From Methanobrevibacter sp. (GTDB taxonomy: Archaea > Methanobacteriota > Methanobacteria > Methanobacteriales > Methanobacteriaceae): a stretch of 64,000 nucleotides of DNA. Of this stretch, positions 1-8,234 are shown piece by piece; position 1 is the first letter of the stretch; every line of letters begins with the position of its first letter. The stretch covers positions 1 to 64,000 of the forward strand of contig JAFQXD010000009.1 of the NCBI GenBank assembly GCA_017407115.1, in the 5' to 3' direction. The position numbers and the translations under genes are program-made. Below the pieces are notes generated by a model that worked only from the letters and a program-made list of their open reading frames with translations, had not been told where the DNA came from and did not search any database.

Positions 1-23
1 TATAGTTTTGGACAAAAAAATTT

Positions 24-671
24 TTAGTTAAAATTTATGAATTTGTTTATCCAATTTTTATAAAAGGAATCATTATTTACAATCCTATAAAATTCTTTTT
101 CGAATAATTCTTCCATAAATTCTATTGTATCAAATATATAATGCGCCATATACTTTTTTATTGATTTCCAAACTTGGTCTATTGGATTTAAGTGAGGAGA
201 ATGTACTGGTAAGTGAACTAGTTTTATATTTAATATTTTACATGCTTCAATCACTAAACCGGCCTTATGAACAGAGTAATTATCCAATATTACAACTATT
301 TTTCTTTCTTTTTGTGAATTTATAAGTATATTTTCTGTTTTTAGTAATTTAAGGATTATTTCTTTTTGGATGTTTTCTATGTTTGTGTGTTTTTCAGGGT
401 TTAATTTATTTGCTTTATTCTTTATTTTTACTAAAAATTGTTCTTCAGAACTATTATTGTTTGATATAAATTCTTGAAATTCGTTTTTTAATACGTCTAT
501 TGTGTTTTCTTCTTTTAATTGGTTATATATTTGATTTTCATCAAGTTCATTATTGGTCAAAATTTTTTTAAGTTCTGATTTTAACTCTTCATTTAAGCAG
601 TTGACCATCCTAAGTTGGATTAATGATTTTATTTCTTCAAATGTACGTGTATTTGGCTGAAATAGTATCAA
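24..671 (-). CDS. IS630-type transposase, C-terminal half (DDE catalytic part)
   Basis: Second frame of the transposase. The stretch shown starts at a TTG, but the same frame is open without a stop back through the A8 run at 850-857, so the real product is probably a fusion made by a -1 slip. Catalytic motifs of the DDE/RNase H fold are visible: ADQTAV upstream of the TTG (first Asp), VVILDNYSVHKA (second Asp), and LNPIDQVWKSIKKY near the C-terminus (third acidic residue; the family more often has NPIE, here Asp). Charged low-complexity sequence separates the first two. All three acidic residues are present, so the element may still be active. Confidence 0.85.
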   Translation of the reverse strand: MILFQPNTRTFEEIKSLIQLRMVNCLNEELKSELKKILTNNELDENQIYNQLKEENTIDVLKNEFQEFISNNNSSEEQFLVKIKNKANKLNPEKHTNIENIQKEIILKLLKTENILINSQKERKIVVILDNYSVHKAGLVIEACKILNIKLVHLPVHSPHLNPIDQVWKSIKKYMAHYIFDTIEFMEELFEKEFYRIVNNDSFYKNWINKFINFN

Positions 672-835
672 AGAATTGCCGTTAACTGCTTGATAACCAT
701 TTGCATTTAGTTTTATTCTTGTAGTTATTTTTGTCTGCCGATTTTTTGTTCCTAATTCATAGTATATTCTACTCGTATTGTCTTTATTTTGGACTGCTGT
801 TTGATCAGCGAATACTAATATGTCTTTTTCTAAAT

Positions 836-1321
836 CTATGTCTTCGGTGTTTTTTTTAGTTGTTCTGAAGCATCTTCTGGTGCTTCAGTAGGTATTATAT
901 ATGGTTTTCCATATCCGAAGCCTAAATTTTTCATAATACGTCGAATTTGTCTGTCACTGTAAACTACATCAAATTCTTCGATAATTTCGTGTTTAACTTC
1001 ACGAACACTTGTTAATTCTTTTTTAATAATGTTTTCTTTCAGTTTTTTGAATTGGTCTTCCGTTAATTTTGTTTTTCGTCCGGATCCTTCTTTTCTTAGT
1101 AATCCGTCAAATCCTTCTTCATTCCAAGCTTTTAACCATGCATGGCCTGTTGGAATTGTTTTTCCACGTTTTTCTATAGCATATTTTACTGTTTCACCAG
1201 CATATATATCTTCAATGAATGTAATTTTTTCATAGAATTCAATATATCGCTTTAAATCAGCTTTAACTTCATGAATTTTAGAAAGTGGAATTTCTTTGTT
1301 AATATAAGCATTCCTACCCAT
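836..1321 (-). CDS. IS630-type transposase, N-terminal half (DNA-binding part)
   Basis: First frame of the transposase, 161 residues. It carries the helix-turn-helix part: an N-terminal segment (about residues 15-90, with ETVKYAIEKRGKTIPTGHAW) and a second winged-helix-like segment (about 100-140, SDRQIRRIMKNLGFGYGKP) seen in IS630 transposases. Frame 1 runs into a TAG at 836 just after a run of eight A on the coding strand (plus-strand T run 850-857). The other half of the protein continues in the -1 frame, which is open from before the A run to base 24. This is the usual arrangement for programmed -1 frameshifting, so a full protein of roughly 430 residues is likely. Confidence 0.85.
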   Translation of the reverse strand: MGRNAYINKEIPLSKIHEVKADLKRYIEFYEKITFIEDIYAGETVKYAIEKRGKTIPTGHAWLKAWNEEGFDGLLRKEGSGRKTKLTEDQFKKLKENIIKKELTSVREVKHEIIEEFDVVYSDRQIRRIMKNLGFGYGKPYIIPTEAPEDASEQLKKTPKT

Positions 1322-1366
1322 ATTAATATTTTAGCCACACTTAATATAAATATTTTTTGTCCGAAA

Positions 1367-2206
1367 CTATATTGCCTCATAATTTGTACTGAATCCGTTA
1401 AGCAACATTGCAGCGGGAACATTGGAAATTACCTGCGATGCGACAATGCCCCACAAAACCTCATTGCCCACAATCCATTTTTCAAATAACAGATTGAAAA
1501 ATGCAATATTTTCCAAATTGCCAATTAAAATAAAAAGTGCAATGAATGTTAAAAGCAAATAATAATCAACACCTAGAAAAACCCTTTTAAAGAAATCTTT
1601 CCTATTGATTTTAATTTTACTCATTTCTGGCAATCGAATGTCTTCTTTAGATATGAAAAATAAACAAACAATTAAAAATATTACAGATACGATGATATAT
1701 GGTAAAAGCAAAAAGAAAAATGCCTCAAAAGGAATTTTAGATGTGGTATACATTACAATATTATGAGGAGCCCCAATAGGCAAAACCATACAACCAACAT
1801 TGGCTGCAATAGTCTGTAGAGATACTGTAAATATTGTTAAATCTATTCTACCAACTTTTTTCAAAGCCAAAATGGAAAATGGAACAAATATTATAAGGGA
1901 AACATCATTAGTTATGAAAATAGAACTAAAAAAACAAATAAAAACTAAAATGAAAACAAGACCCCGTGCATTTCCAATTTTAGCCAATAATTTTCGAACC
2001 AAAATCTCAAAAATCGTTAGGTTTTTTAAAATTTCAACAATGACCATGATTACAAAAAGCAATATTATTGTGTCCCAGTTGATATAATTCAAATAACCAA
2101 TGTTTGGAGGTACAAAAAAACAGGATACAATAGCCAATATCAAAGATATGGAGAATATTATTTCTTTTTTAAAAAAATTAAAACTTTGATCGATTAATTT
2201 AGCCAT
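1367..2206 (-). pseudogene. ArsB/NhaD/CitMHS-type permease, 3' end cut off by the IS
   Basis: A membrane transporter of the ion-transporter (ArsB/NhaD, SLC13-like) superfamily, which move arsenite, Na+/H+ or dicarboxylates. About eight hydrophobic helices are visible, with the family's repeated re-entrant motifs: FITNDVSLIIFVP (about residue 100), the loop LPIGAPHNIVMY, and the start of the second repeat, ISNVPAAMLL, near the C-terminus. Family members run to 400 or more residues; this frame stops at 279, immediately after NYEAI, and the TAG is formed by the end of the insertion sequence. The last two or three helices are therefore missing and the transporter is probably non-functional. A ribosome site (AAAGGA) precedes the ATG. 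The substrate cannot be told. Confidence 0.85.
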
Positions 2207-2223
2207 TTTATCCTTTGAAAAAT

Positions 2224-2538
2224 CTATTCTGCATCTTCATCCAAAGTTTCTAAAAGAAAACTTACAGGCCTGAATCCGTCATTGCAGGAAATCATTGCGG
2301 ATTTCTTATTTTTCATCCATCCGCCATAAAAGTCACTAGCCCCATTAGCTAAAGCTAATACAAAAGGAGAAACACTTTCCCATGCACTATCACAGAAATT
2401 TTCTGGCTTTTCCCATCCATTGGCTATAAAAACATCCCCCACTTCAACATCACATTCATGTTCGAGAGGATTTTCATACTCTTCAATTAAATCATCATGC
2501 CTAACCTTTTTCATGACTGTAATTTTTACTTTTTTCAT
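2224..2538 (-). CDS. TIGR04076 family protein
   Basis: A 104-residue soluble protein that matches the conserved small family TIGR04076, recognised by the central CDVEVGDVFI, NGWEKPENFCDSAW and the C-terminal SAMISCNDGFRPVSF motifs. Members are widespread in anaerobic bacteria and methanogens; the function is unknown. The conserved cysteines (Cys in HECDV, ENFCD, ISCND) suggest metal or redox chemistry, but this is inference. The ATG has a good ribosome site (GGAGGC) and overlaps the end of the upstream SAP-domain gene by four bases, so the two are translationally coupled. It lies 17 bases upstream of the disrupted permease, which may have been the third gene of the operon. Confidence 0.8.
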   Translation of the reverse strand: MKKVKITVMKKVRHDDLIEEYENPLEHECDVEVGDVFIANGWEKPENFCDSAWESVSPFVLALANGASDFYGGWMKNKKSAMISCNDGFRPVSFLLETLDEDAE

Positions 2539-3095
2539 AATAATGCCTCCAAATCACTTTTCTCATATTTATTATGGCCTTTAATACTTTTTTTATATTT
2601 CCAGCATTTTATTGCATCATCGAGAGATTTATCTCCATTATCTTCAAAGAAATCTCTAATATATTGATTATATTGAAATTGACTTCCAATTTCTGTTTTT
2701 TCATTTGAATTTTGAATTTCAAAATATGCCCCAACAGCATCGCGATACGTCTTATCGGGATTTGATTTTAACCACTTTTGAAATTTAACCTTAAATTTAA
2801 ATCCTTTACCTATTTCTTTTTCAAAAAATACTCTTTTATTCTCACTGCATTTAAAATTTTCTCCCAATTTGGAATCCAAAGTAATTTCTGTCGATGTTTG
2901 ATTAGATTTTTTCTTGATTGGAGATTCAGCTAGCTTTTCACCGGTGGACAAATAATGGATTATCCTATTTTCCAATTCCTCCTTACTTCCACTGATTTTC
3001 AAACCTTCTGCCCTGCAAAAATCTTTAAGTTCCTCCTTTAAAAAATAGTACTGCTTGAATTCTTCGGGACTTAATTTTCTGATTAATTTCGGCAT
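2535..3095 (-). CDS. SAP-domain protein (DUF6434-like)
   Basis: Likely nucleic-acid-binding protein. The N-terminal 60 residues form a SAP-like helix-extension-helix (LKDFCRAEGLKISGSKEELENRI), a fold that binds DNA. The C-terminal part, with a conserved run FFEKEIGKGFKFKVKFQKWL and TYRDAVGAYFEI, resembles the DUF6434 domain that often follows SAP motifs in small bacterial and archaeal proteins. No catalytic motif is visible. The frame can be extended 12 bases to a TTG at 3107, but that has no ribosome site and lies in the upstream terminator's T run, so the ATG at 3095 (MPKLIRKLSPEEF) is preferred. Its end overlaps the TIGR04076 gene by four bases. Confidence 0.7.
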   Translation of the reverse strand: MPKLIRKLSPEEFKQYYFLKEELKDFCRAEGLKISGSKEELENRIIHYLSTGEKLAESPIKKKSNQTSTEITLDSKLGENFKCSENKRVFFEKEIGKGFKFKVKFQKWLKSNPDKTYRDAVGAYFEIQNSNEKTEIGSQFQYNQYIRDFFEDNGDKSLDDAIKCWKYKKSIKGHNKYEKSDLEALL

Positions 3096-3106
3096 GGAAA
3101 TCTTCA

Positions 3107-3135
3107 AATAAAAAAAGTAGAGGATTTAACCTCTA
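3107..3135 (-). terminator. Hairpin terminator of the ychF-like gene
   Basis: On the minus strand, TAGAGG-TTAAAT-CCTCTA (3135 to 3118) is followed by CTTTTTTTATTT. The hairpin contains the stop codon of the GTPase gene and the T run reaches the next gene's 5' end. Confidence 0.65.
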
Positions 3136-4316
3136 GTTACAATACTTATAATGTCACCGTCTTGCAATTCATAATCGCTGGCAACACGCATGTTTTTTCT
3201 TGCATCTACTGCATGCATGAACTTATCTCCAATATCAGTATGGACAATGTAAGCCAGCTCGCGTGGAGTTGCTCCTTTTGGAACCAAAAATCCGTCCGGC
3301 AAAACATTACCCTTTTGGTCTGTGTATTTGTGTTCATCCTGAACTGGATATACAACAATTCTATTAAGCAATTCGAAAACTGCATAGTTAAGGGCGTCTT
3401 GAACACCAGTGCTTCCATATTTGTCCAGAATATTGGTTTGAATGTAGTCCAAACCGTTGCGTTGCGCCTGAGATAATTCTTCTGGTTTTAATATTTCAAA
3501 ATGATCATCACCGGACAAGTAACTAATCAAACCGCCTTCTGCCGCTTTAACAAGAGCTAATTCAGAACCTGCAGATGTTGGAATTACATTTGGATATTTT
3601 TCCTTAATTCTTTCAATGTTTGCCTGTGAAGTTGGTAGGTCCGCCTTGTTTGCAATAATCATCATCGGTTTTGCAATATGTAAAATGTTACGGGTGAGTT
3701 CGATTAAATCCTCTTCTTCCCATTTATTATAATCCGGTTCAATTGTTCTTTTAGCTTCAATGATATCTTCAATAGCAATTCCAGTTCCAGATAACTGGTC
3801 AAATAATACTTTTGCAATGTCCAAGTGCTCTGCACCTACTTTTCTTATGAGCCTTACCCAGTTTTTGGATAATATCCCATACATCCACATTACAATCTCA
3901 TTTTCCAAAAATTCCAAATCATCAAGAGGATCATGGGTTCCAGGATCAACTGGATTTCCTTCCAAATCTGTTGAACCTGACGCATCAATAACATTTATGA
4001 ATACTTTAGCTTGCATTAAATCGTCTAAAAACTTATTACCTAATCCTTTCCCTTCGTGTGCTCCAGGAACTAAACCTGCAACATCAATCATCTCAATTGG
4101 CAATAATCTTTTTCCATCAACACATAAGGAATTATGAGGATTGCATGTAACACCCAATTCTTTACATGGACAATCTTTAATAACATGAGCAACCGCTTTA
4201 TTTGCATCTATTGTTGTGAATGGATAATTTGCCATTTCTACAGTAGATGCTGTAGCTGAATTGAAAAAAGATGATTTTCCAACATTTGGTTTTCCACAAA
4301 CTGCAATTTGAAGCAT
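3126..4316 (-). CDS. YchF/Obg-family GTP-binding protein with TGS domain
   Basis: Translation-factor-class P-loop GTPase of the archaeal/eukaryotic Ygr210/YchF branch. Motifs: G1 GKPNVGKSS (residues 8-16), switch region [16 protein letters not shown]3-like [18 protein letters not shown]4 IIANKAD in the middle, and a C-terminal TGS domain (about the last 80 residues, ending [11 protein letters not shown]). A cysteine cluster, [17 protein letters not shown], follows the switch region as in other archaeal members. YchF proteins bind ribosomes and may hydrolyse ATP rather than GTP. A GTG nine bases upstream gives MII-, but AGTGATT sits correctly spaced before the ATG at 4316. Divergent from the metallophosphoesterase gene. 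Confidence 0.9.
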   Translation of the reverse strand: MLQIAVCGKPNVGKSSFFNSATASTVEMANYPFTTIDANKAVAHVIKDCPCKELGVTCNPHNSLCVDGKRLLPIEMIDVAGLVPGAHEGKGLGNKFLDDLMQAKVFINVIDASGSTDLEGNPVDPGTHDPLDDLEFLENEIVMWMYGILSKNWVRLIRKVGAEHLDIAKVLFDQLSGTGIAIEDIIEAKRTIEPDYNKWEEEDLIELTRNILHIAKPMMIIANKADLPTSQANIERIKEKYPNVIPTSAGSELALVKAAEGGLISYLSGDDHFEILKPEELSQAQRNGLDYIQTNILDKYGSTGVQDALNYAVFELLNRIVVYPVQDEHKYTDQKGNVLPDGFLVPKGATPRELAYIVHTDIGDKFMHAVDARKNMRVASDYELQDGDIISIVTRG

Positions 4317-4395
4317 AATAATCACTTAATAATTAATAACAACTTAATGTATGTATTTAAAATTATATATAGTTTCAGAAAGTAAATACTAATCA

Positions 4396-5265
4396 ATGAA
4401 AAATGAAGAAACAGAACGTCCATCAGCTATGAAAGTGCGTCAGGGAATTCAGGATGCAATGACATATTCCCTCCCAGATAAGAAATTCAGTGAAAAAAAT
4501 ATTGATCTGGTTGAAATAAACATTGAACTTGATGATTTAGGATGGAATTTTCATAATTTCAGGATTTTAAACCTTACAGACATCCATTTGGGCCAATGGA
4601 TTAATCCGGAATATTTATCCGACTTAATCGATTATGTCAATACATTGAATATTGATTTGATTACACTAACCGGAGATTATTTTTCATACATTATCGAAGG
4701 ATATGAAAAATCGCTGGAAGATTCATTTAAAAAATTGAAGGCACGATATGGCAAATTTGGAGTTTTGGGAAATCACGACCACTGGATGAATGCTGAAAAA
4801 ATCAGAAAAATCTTTAAAAATTCAGGAGTCATCGATTTAAGCAATGATGTTTTCACCCTCAAAAAAAATGAAGATTATCTAAACATCTGCGGTGTTGACA
4901 GCTACACAGTTTGTGAGGACGATTTGGATAAAGTAATAGCCAAACTGCCAAGAGGAATTCCAACCATCCTACTTGCTCACGAACCTGATTTTGCAAAAGA
5001 ATCCTCTCAAACCGGATTGTTTGACCTTCAAATTTCAGGACATTCACATGGAGGGCAGTTTATTATTCCAAAATTTGAAACAACACCCTTCAGAGGACCG
5101 AATTCAACAAAATATCCCGTTGGACTTTATAAAGTCAACGACATGATTCAATACACAAGCAAAGGCCTTGGAACCAATTCATTTAGAATAAGAATAAATT
5201 GTAAACCTGAAATTACAATAATTACTCTTAAATCAAGTAAAAAGCATAAAATTAAGATAGAATGA
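4396..5265 (+). CDS. Calcineurin-like metallophosphoesterase
   Basis: Dinuclear-metal phosphoesterase of the YkuE/lipid-phosphoesterase type. The ordered metal-binding motifs are complete: TDIHLG (Asp62, His64), TGDYF (Asp94), GNHDHW (125-130), AHEPD (His195) and GHSHGG (215-220). The first 40 residues are polar with no signal peptide, so it should act in the cytoplasm or on the inner face of the membrane. Its stop overlaps the start of the membrane phosphodiesterase gene (ATGA), so the two are translationally coupled and probably act on related phosphorylated envelope or lipid substrates; that is inference. A TATA-like ATTATATATAG at 4362-4372 lies about 25 bases before the ATG, suggesting a very short leader. 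Confidence 0.88.
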   Translation: MKNEETERPSAMKVRQGIQDAMTYSLPDKKFSEKNIDLVEINIELDDLGWNFHNFRILNLTDIHLGQWINPEYLSDLIDYVNTLNIDLITLTGDYFSYIIEGYEKSLEDSFKKLKARYGKFGVLGNHDHWMNAEKIRKIFKNSGVIDLSNDVFTLKKNEDYLNICGVDSYTVCEDDLDKVIAKLPRGIPTILLAHEPDFAKESSQTGLFDLQISGHSHGGQFIIPKFETTPFRGPNSTKYPVGLYKVNDMIQYTSKGLGTNSFRIRINCKPEITIITLKSSKKHKIKIE

Positions 5266-7385
5266 TTAAAAATAGATTAATTTCATCCCTTAGAACAATA
5301 ATAACAACTTCATTATTTGTTCTGGCAAATATCACAGCTATATACCTGGTTGATTACATCAGTGCAGATTTTACTGTTGGCCCATGGTATAATGCTGTAA
5401 TTATCGTAATTGCAGTTGCAATAGCCAATGCCCTATTGTGGCCAATATTCAGACGATTTTTAATGAAAATCATCATATTCACATTCGGAATCGGATCACT
5501 TTTTATAAACTCAATCATCTTCTATATTGCATCTTATTTCATTCCAGGAGTTTCAGCAGGAATTTATGGAGTCCTGCAGGTTCCGATTGTAATGGCGATA
5601 GCAACAACATTAATCACAAACATTACAAACACCAACTACTATGACAGCTACATCAAAAGCATTTTAAAATATGCTTTAAAGCAAAAAACCAGATATACAA
5701 AAAGATATTCCGGAGTAATAATCCTTGAAATAGACGGCCTTTCAATAAACACCCTAAAAAAAGCCATTGACAAAGGTGTGATGCCGAACATTAAAAAATG
5801 GCTGGACAATAAAACTCACACTTTAAAAGGATGGGAGACCGATTTATCATCCCAGACCGGTTCAAGCCAGGCGGGAATCCTGCATGGGAACAATGAAAAT
5901 ATTGTTGCATACAGATGGGTTGAAAAGGAAAACAACAATCAAATCGTGGTTTCTGGAAAATTAAGCGATGCTCCAAAAATCGAAAAGCAAATAAGTGACG
6001 GCAACGGGCTTCTAGTCAATGGAATCAGTATTGCAAACATGTTTTCTGGAGACAGCAAAATACCAACATTAACATCCTCAAAACTTGGGGGACTATCCAA
6101 ACTATACAATAAAACATTGGATGCAGTATTTTTAGATGCTTATAACTTTCAAAGAGTATTCATATTGTTTTTGTGGGACATCATATTGGAGTTAAAATCT
6201 CAGGTGGTTCATAAAATAAAAAATATCCAGCCACGTTTAAGAAGAAATATTGTTTATGCTGCGGTTCGGGCCGGCGCTAATGTAGTGCTTCGGGAAGTAA
6301 CAACAGATATTTTGACAAGTGAAATATTAACCGGAAATATTGATACCGCTTATGCGACCTATATGGGCTACGATGAGATTGCACATCATTCAGGAGTACA
6401 GGACGATGATGTTTGGGGAGCCTTAAAAAAAATCGATGCCCAATTTGGAAAATTAACCTCAGCTATAGAGATGAGCGACAGAAACTATGAAATGGTAATT
6501 TTATCAGACCACGGACAATCAAACGGGGCAACATTCAAACAAAGATATGGAATCACGTTGGGAAATTATGTGAGGAGATTTCTTCCTGATGATTTGACAA
6601 TTCTTAAAACTGAATATAATATTGACCACTTCAGAGATGCAGTAATACCTGAAAATAAACAAATTAAAAGCATTAAAGACAGATTTGGAAATATCCGTGA
6701 CGATTTATTTGAAGATTTTAAATCACTGCATGACATTAAAGAGGAAGTGGAAAAAAGAAAACCCGAACTTATTTTTAAAAATGAAAGATATCTGAAACTG
6801 AGGGAAAAATATTCGAATAGTCTAGATTATATCAAAGACTATGAAATCAAAGAACAAAGCACTAAAAAAGTAAAGTATTCCGAATTGATTGTTTTGGGTT
6901 CTGGAAATTTAGGTTTAATATATTTTACTCAATGGAAAGAACGTTTAAACTATGAAGAAATAGTAATGCTATTCCCGGATTTGATACCTGGACTTGTCAA
7001 GCATTCAGGAATAGGATTTGTCATGCTGAATTCAATAAGACATGGTGGAATAGTCATTGGTCAGGATGGCATCTATTACTTGGACAGTGATGAAATCGTT
7101 GGTGAAAATCCGCTTGAAGGGTTTGGAGCCAATGCTGCAAAACACCTGAAAAGGCAAAATTCTTTTAAAAATATGCCCGACATACTTGTGAACAGTTTTT
7201 ATGATGAAAAATACAATGAGGTATGCGCATTTGAAGAACTGATCGGGTCTCACGGAGGCCTTGGAGGAGACCAGACAAAACCATTCATAATTTATCCTTC
7301 CAAATGGGAAGACCCAGGAGAGCTGATTGGTGCGGAATCCATTTATAAATTCTTAAAAAATGAAATCGATGAATTAAATTCTTGA
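5262..7385 (+). CDS. Membrane-anchored alkaline-phosphatase-superfamily phosphodiesterase with holin-like N-terminus
   Basis: Two-part protein of 707 residues. Residues 1-125 hold about four hydrophobic helices resembling the phage-holin-4 membrane family. From about residue 150 it becomes an alkaline phosphatase/nucleotide pyrophosphatase-type hydrolase: ILEIDGLS (first metal Asp), SSQTGSSQAGILHG (likely Thr/Ser nucleophile), MGYDEIAHHSG (Asp and His), LSDHGQSNG (Asp-His) and a late GSHGG (His). The catalytic domain is probably tethered to the membrane; its side cannot be settled from the sequence. The substrate is unknown; nucleotide-sugar, lipid or polyol-phosphate diesters are candidates. 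Coupled to the metallophosphoesterase upstream; its last 12 bases overlap the convergent sirtuin gene. Confidence 0.85.
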   Translation: MIKNRLISSLRTIITTSLFVLANITAIYLVDYISADFTVGPWYNAVIIVIAVAIANALLWPIFRRFLMKIIIFTFGIGSLFINSIIFYIASYFIPGVSAGIYGVLQVPIVMAIATTLITNITNTNYYDSYIKSILKYALKQKTRYTKRYSGVIILEIDGLSINTLKKAIDKGVMPNIKKWLDNKTHTLKGWETDLSSQTGSSQAGILHGNNENIVAYRWVEKENNNQIVVSGKLSDAPKIEKQISDGNGLLVNGISIANMFSGDSKIPTLTSSKLGGLSKLYNKTLDAVFLDAYNFQRVFILFLWDIILELKSQVVHKIKNIQPRLRRNIVYAAVRAGANVVLREVTTDILTSEILTGNIDTAYATYMGYDEIAHHSGVQDDDVWGALKKIDAQFGKLTSAIEMSDRNYEMVILSDHGQSNGATFKQRYGITLGNYVRRFLPDDLTILKTEYNIDHFRDAVIPENKQIKSIKDRFGNIRDDLFEDFKSLHDIKEEVEKRKPELIFKNERYLKLREKYSNSLDYIKDYEIKEQSTKKVKYSELIVLGSGNLGLIYFTQWKERLNYEEIVMLFPDLIPGLVKHSGIGFVMLNSIRHGGIVIGQDGIYYLDSDEIVGENPLEGFGANAAKHLKRQNSFKNMPDILVNSFYDEKYNEVCAFEELIGSHGGLGGDQTKPFIIYPSKWEDPGELIGAESIYKFLKNEIDELNS

Positions 7386-8225
7386 AAGCCAATAATCAAA
7401 AACATCTGAAATTTCTTCATCAAAACCAATTGTCTTATCCTTATTTTGAGATATTGCATCTGGATAATGCCTGTTTAATCTGATTAAAGTTGAATTTGGA
7501 GTGTCAAACGTCATTTGCTCAAATGGATAACGGATAATAACAGGAGTATTGAAACCAACACCCAACTCTAAAAATACGATGTTTTTATTCTCATCAACAT
7601 GATTTAAATAATCAGAATACCTTCCATACATTTCATGCCAATTTTCATCTTCTACAAAGAAATTATCCTTTCTTACGTTAATTTCCATGTTTTCACCACA
7701 AACCGGACATACAGGTACAAGATCAGTTGGAATCCTGCAGTCTTCAGTTTTTTCAATGGCTTCAAAAATTAATTTCTCATTCGAATACAATTTATTGTGG
7801 CATGCCTTTTCACATTGCATCAGTCCATAATCGCCTTGAGTGGCAAAAATTCTTTCGTCTTCAAATCCATTTATCCAGAATTGGTGTTCAACATTAGTCG
7901 TTAGGACAAAATAGTCCTTATCCTTAACCAATTCCAATAATTGCCCATATAATTTTGTTTTTCCAACAGAATATCTGTTTACATACACGTGTCGTGCCCA
8001 ATGAGCCCATTTTTCCTCTTGAGTTTTATAGGGATAAAATGTAGCGGAATACATGTCCTGAACGCCATATTTTTCGATGAAATCCTGAAAATTATCATCG
8101 AAACGTTTACCCGAATACTCCAGACCTGCAGCTGCTGAAAACCCAGCACCCGCACCAACAAGAATATAATCTGCATCTTCAATAGCATTATAAGCCTTAT
8201 CTAATCTTTGTACAAATCGTTCCAT
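7374..8225 (-). CDS. Sirtuin of the SirTM (ADP-ribosyltransferase) type
   Basis: Sir2-fold NAD+-dependent enzyme, 283 residues. The NAD-binding start is LVGAGAGFSAAAGL (22-35), and four zinc-ligand cysteines sit at 138, 142, 173 and 176. Two features separate it from deacetylases: the canonical NID motif reads TTNVEHQF (Asn111), and the usual catalytic His of the HG motif is Gln130 (FATQGDYG). Gln at this place is the hallmark of class M sirtuins (SirTM), described in Staphylococcus and Streptococcus as protein ADP-ribosyltransferases acting on a lipoylated GcvH-like protein. The gene lies 9 bases after a macrodomain hydrolase gene, the pairing known for SirTM. No GcvH-like or lipoate-ligase gene is in the window. 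Strong ribosome site GGAGAG. Confidence 0.85.
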   Translation of the reverse strand: MERFVQRLDKAYNAIEDADYILVGAGAGFSAAAGLEYSGKRFDDNFQDFIEKYGVQDMYSATFYPYKTQEEKWAHWARHVYVNRYSVGKTKLYGQLLELVKDKDYFVLTTNVEHQFWINGFEDERIFATQGDYGLMQCEKACHNKLYSNEKLIFEAIEKTEDCRIPTDLVPVCPVCGENMEINVRKDNFFVEDENWHEMYGRYSDYLNHVDENKNIVFLELGVGFNTPVIIRYPFEQMTFDTPNSTLIRLNRHYPDAISQNKDKTIGFDEEISDVFDYWLSRI

Positions 8226-8234
8226 GTTACTCTC

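Larger units (their letters stand above)
1..1371 (-). mobile_element. IS630-type insertion sequence
   Basis: Complete insertion sequence of about 1.37 kb. The outer ends are imperfect inverted repeats: reading inward from each end, TAGTTT(T/C)GGACAAAAAA matches at 16 of 17 positions (left end from base 3, right end back from 1369). TA dinucleotides at 1-2 and 1370-1371 fit the TA target duplication known for the IS630/Tc1-mariner group. It holds one transposase split in two frames. The element sits inside a permease gene read on the same strand, and its inverted repeat supplies that gene's premature TAG stop. The left flank lies outside the window, so the target duplication cannot be confirmed there. 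Confidence 0.88.

Noticed and set aside
24..1321. Two separate IS genes
   Set aside because: The halves share one transposase fold, the -1 frame is open through the A8 run, and the first catalytic Asp lies before any start of the second frame; one frameshifted gene is the simpler reading.
3095..3107. TTG start at 3107 for the SAP-domain protein
   Set aside because: No ribosome site, and it sits in the T run of the upstream terminator; the ATG at 3095 fits better.
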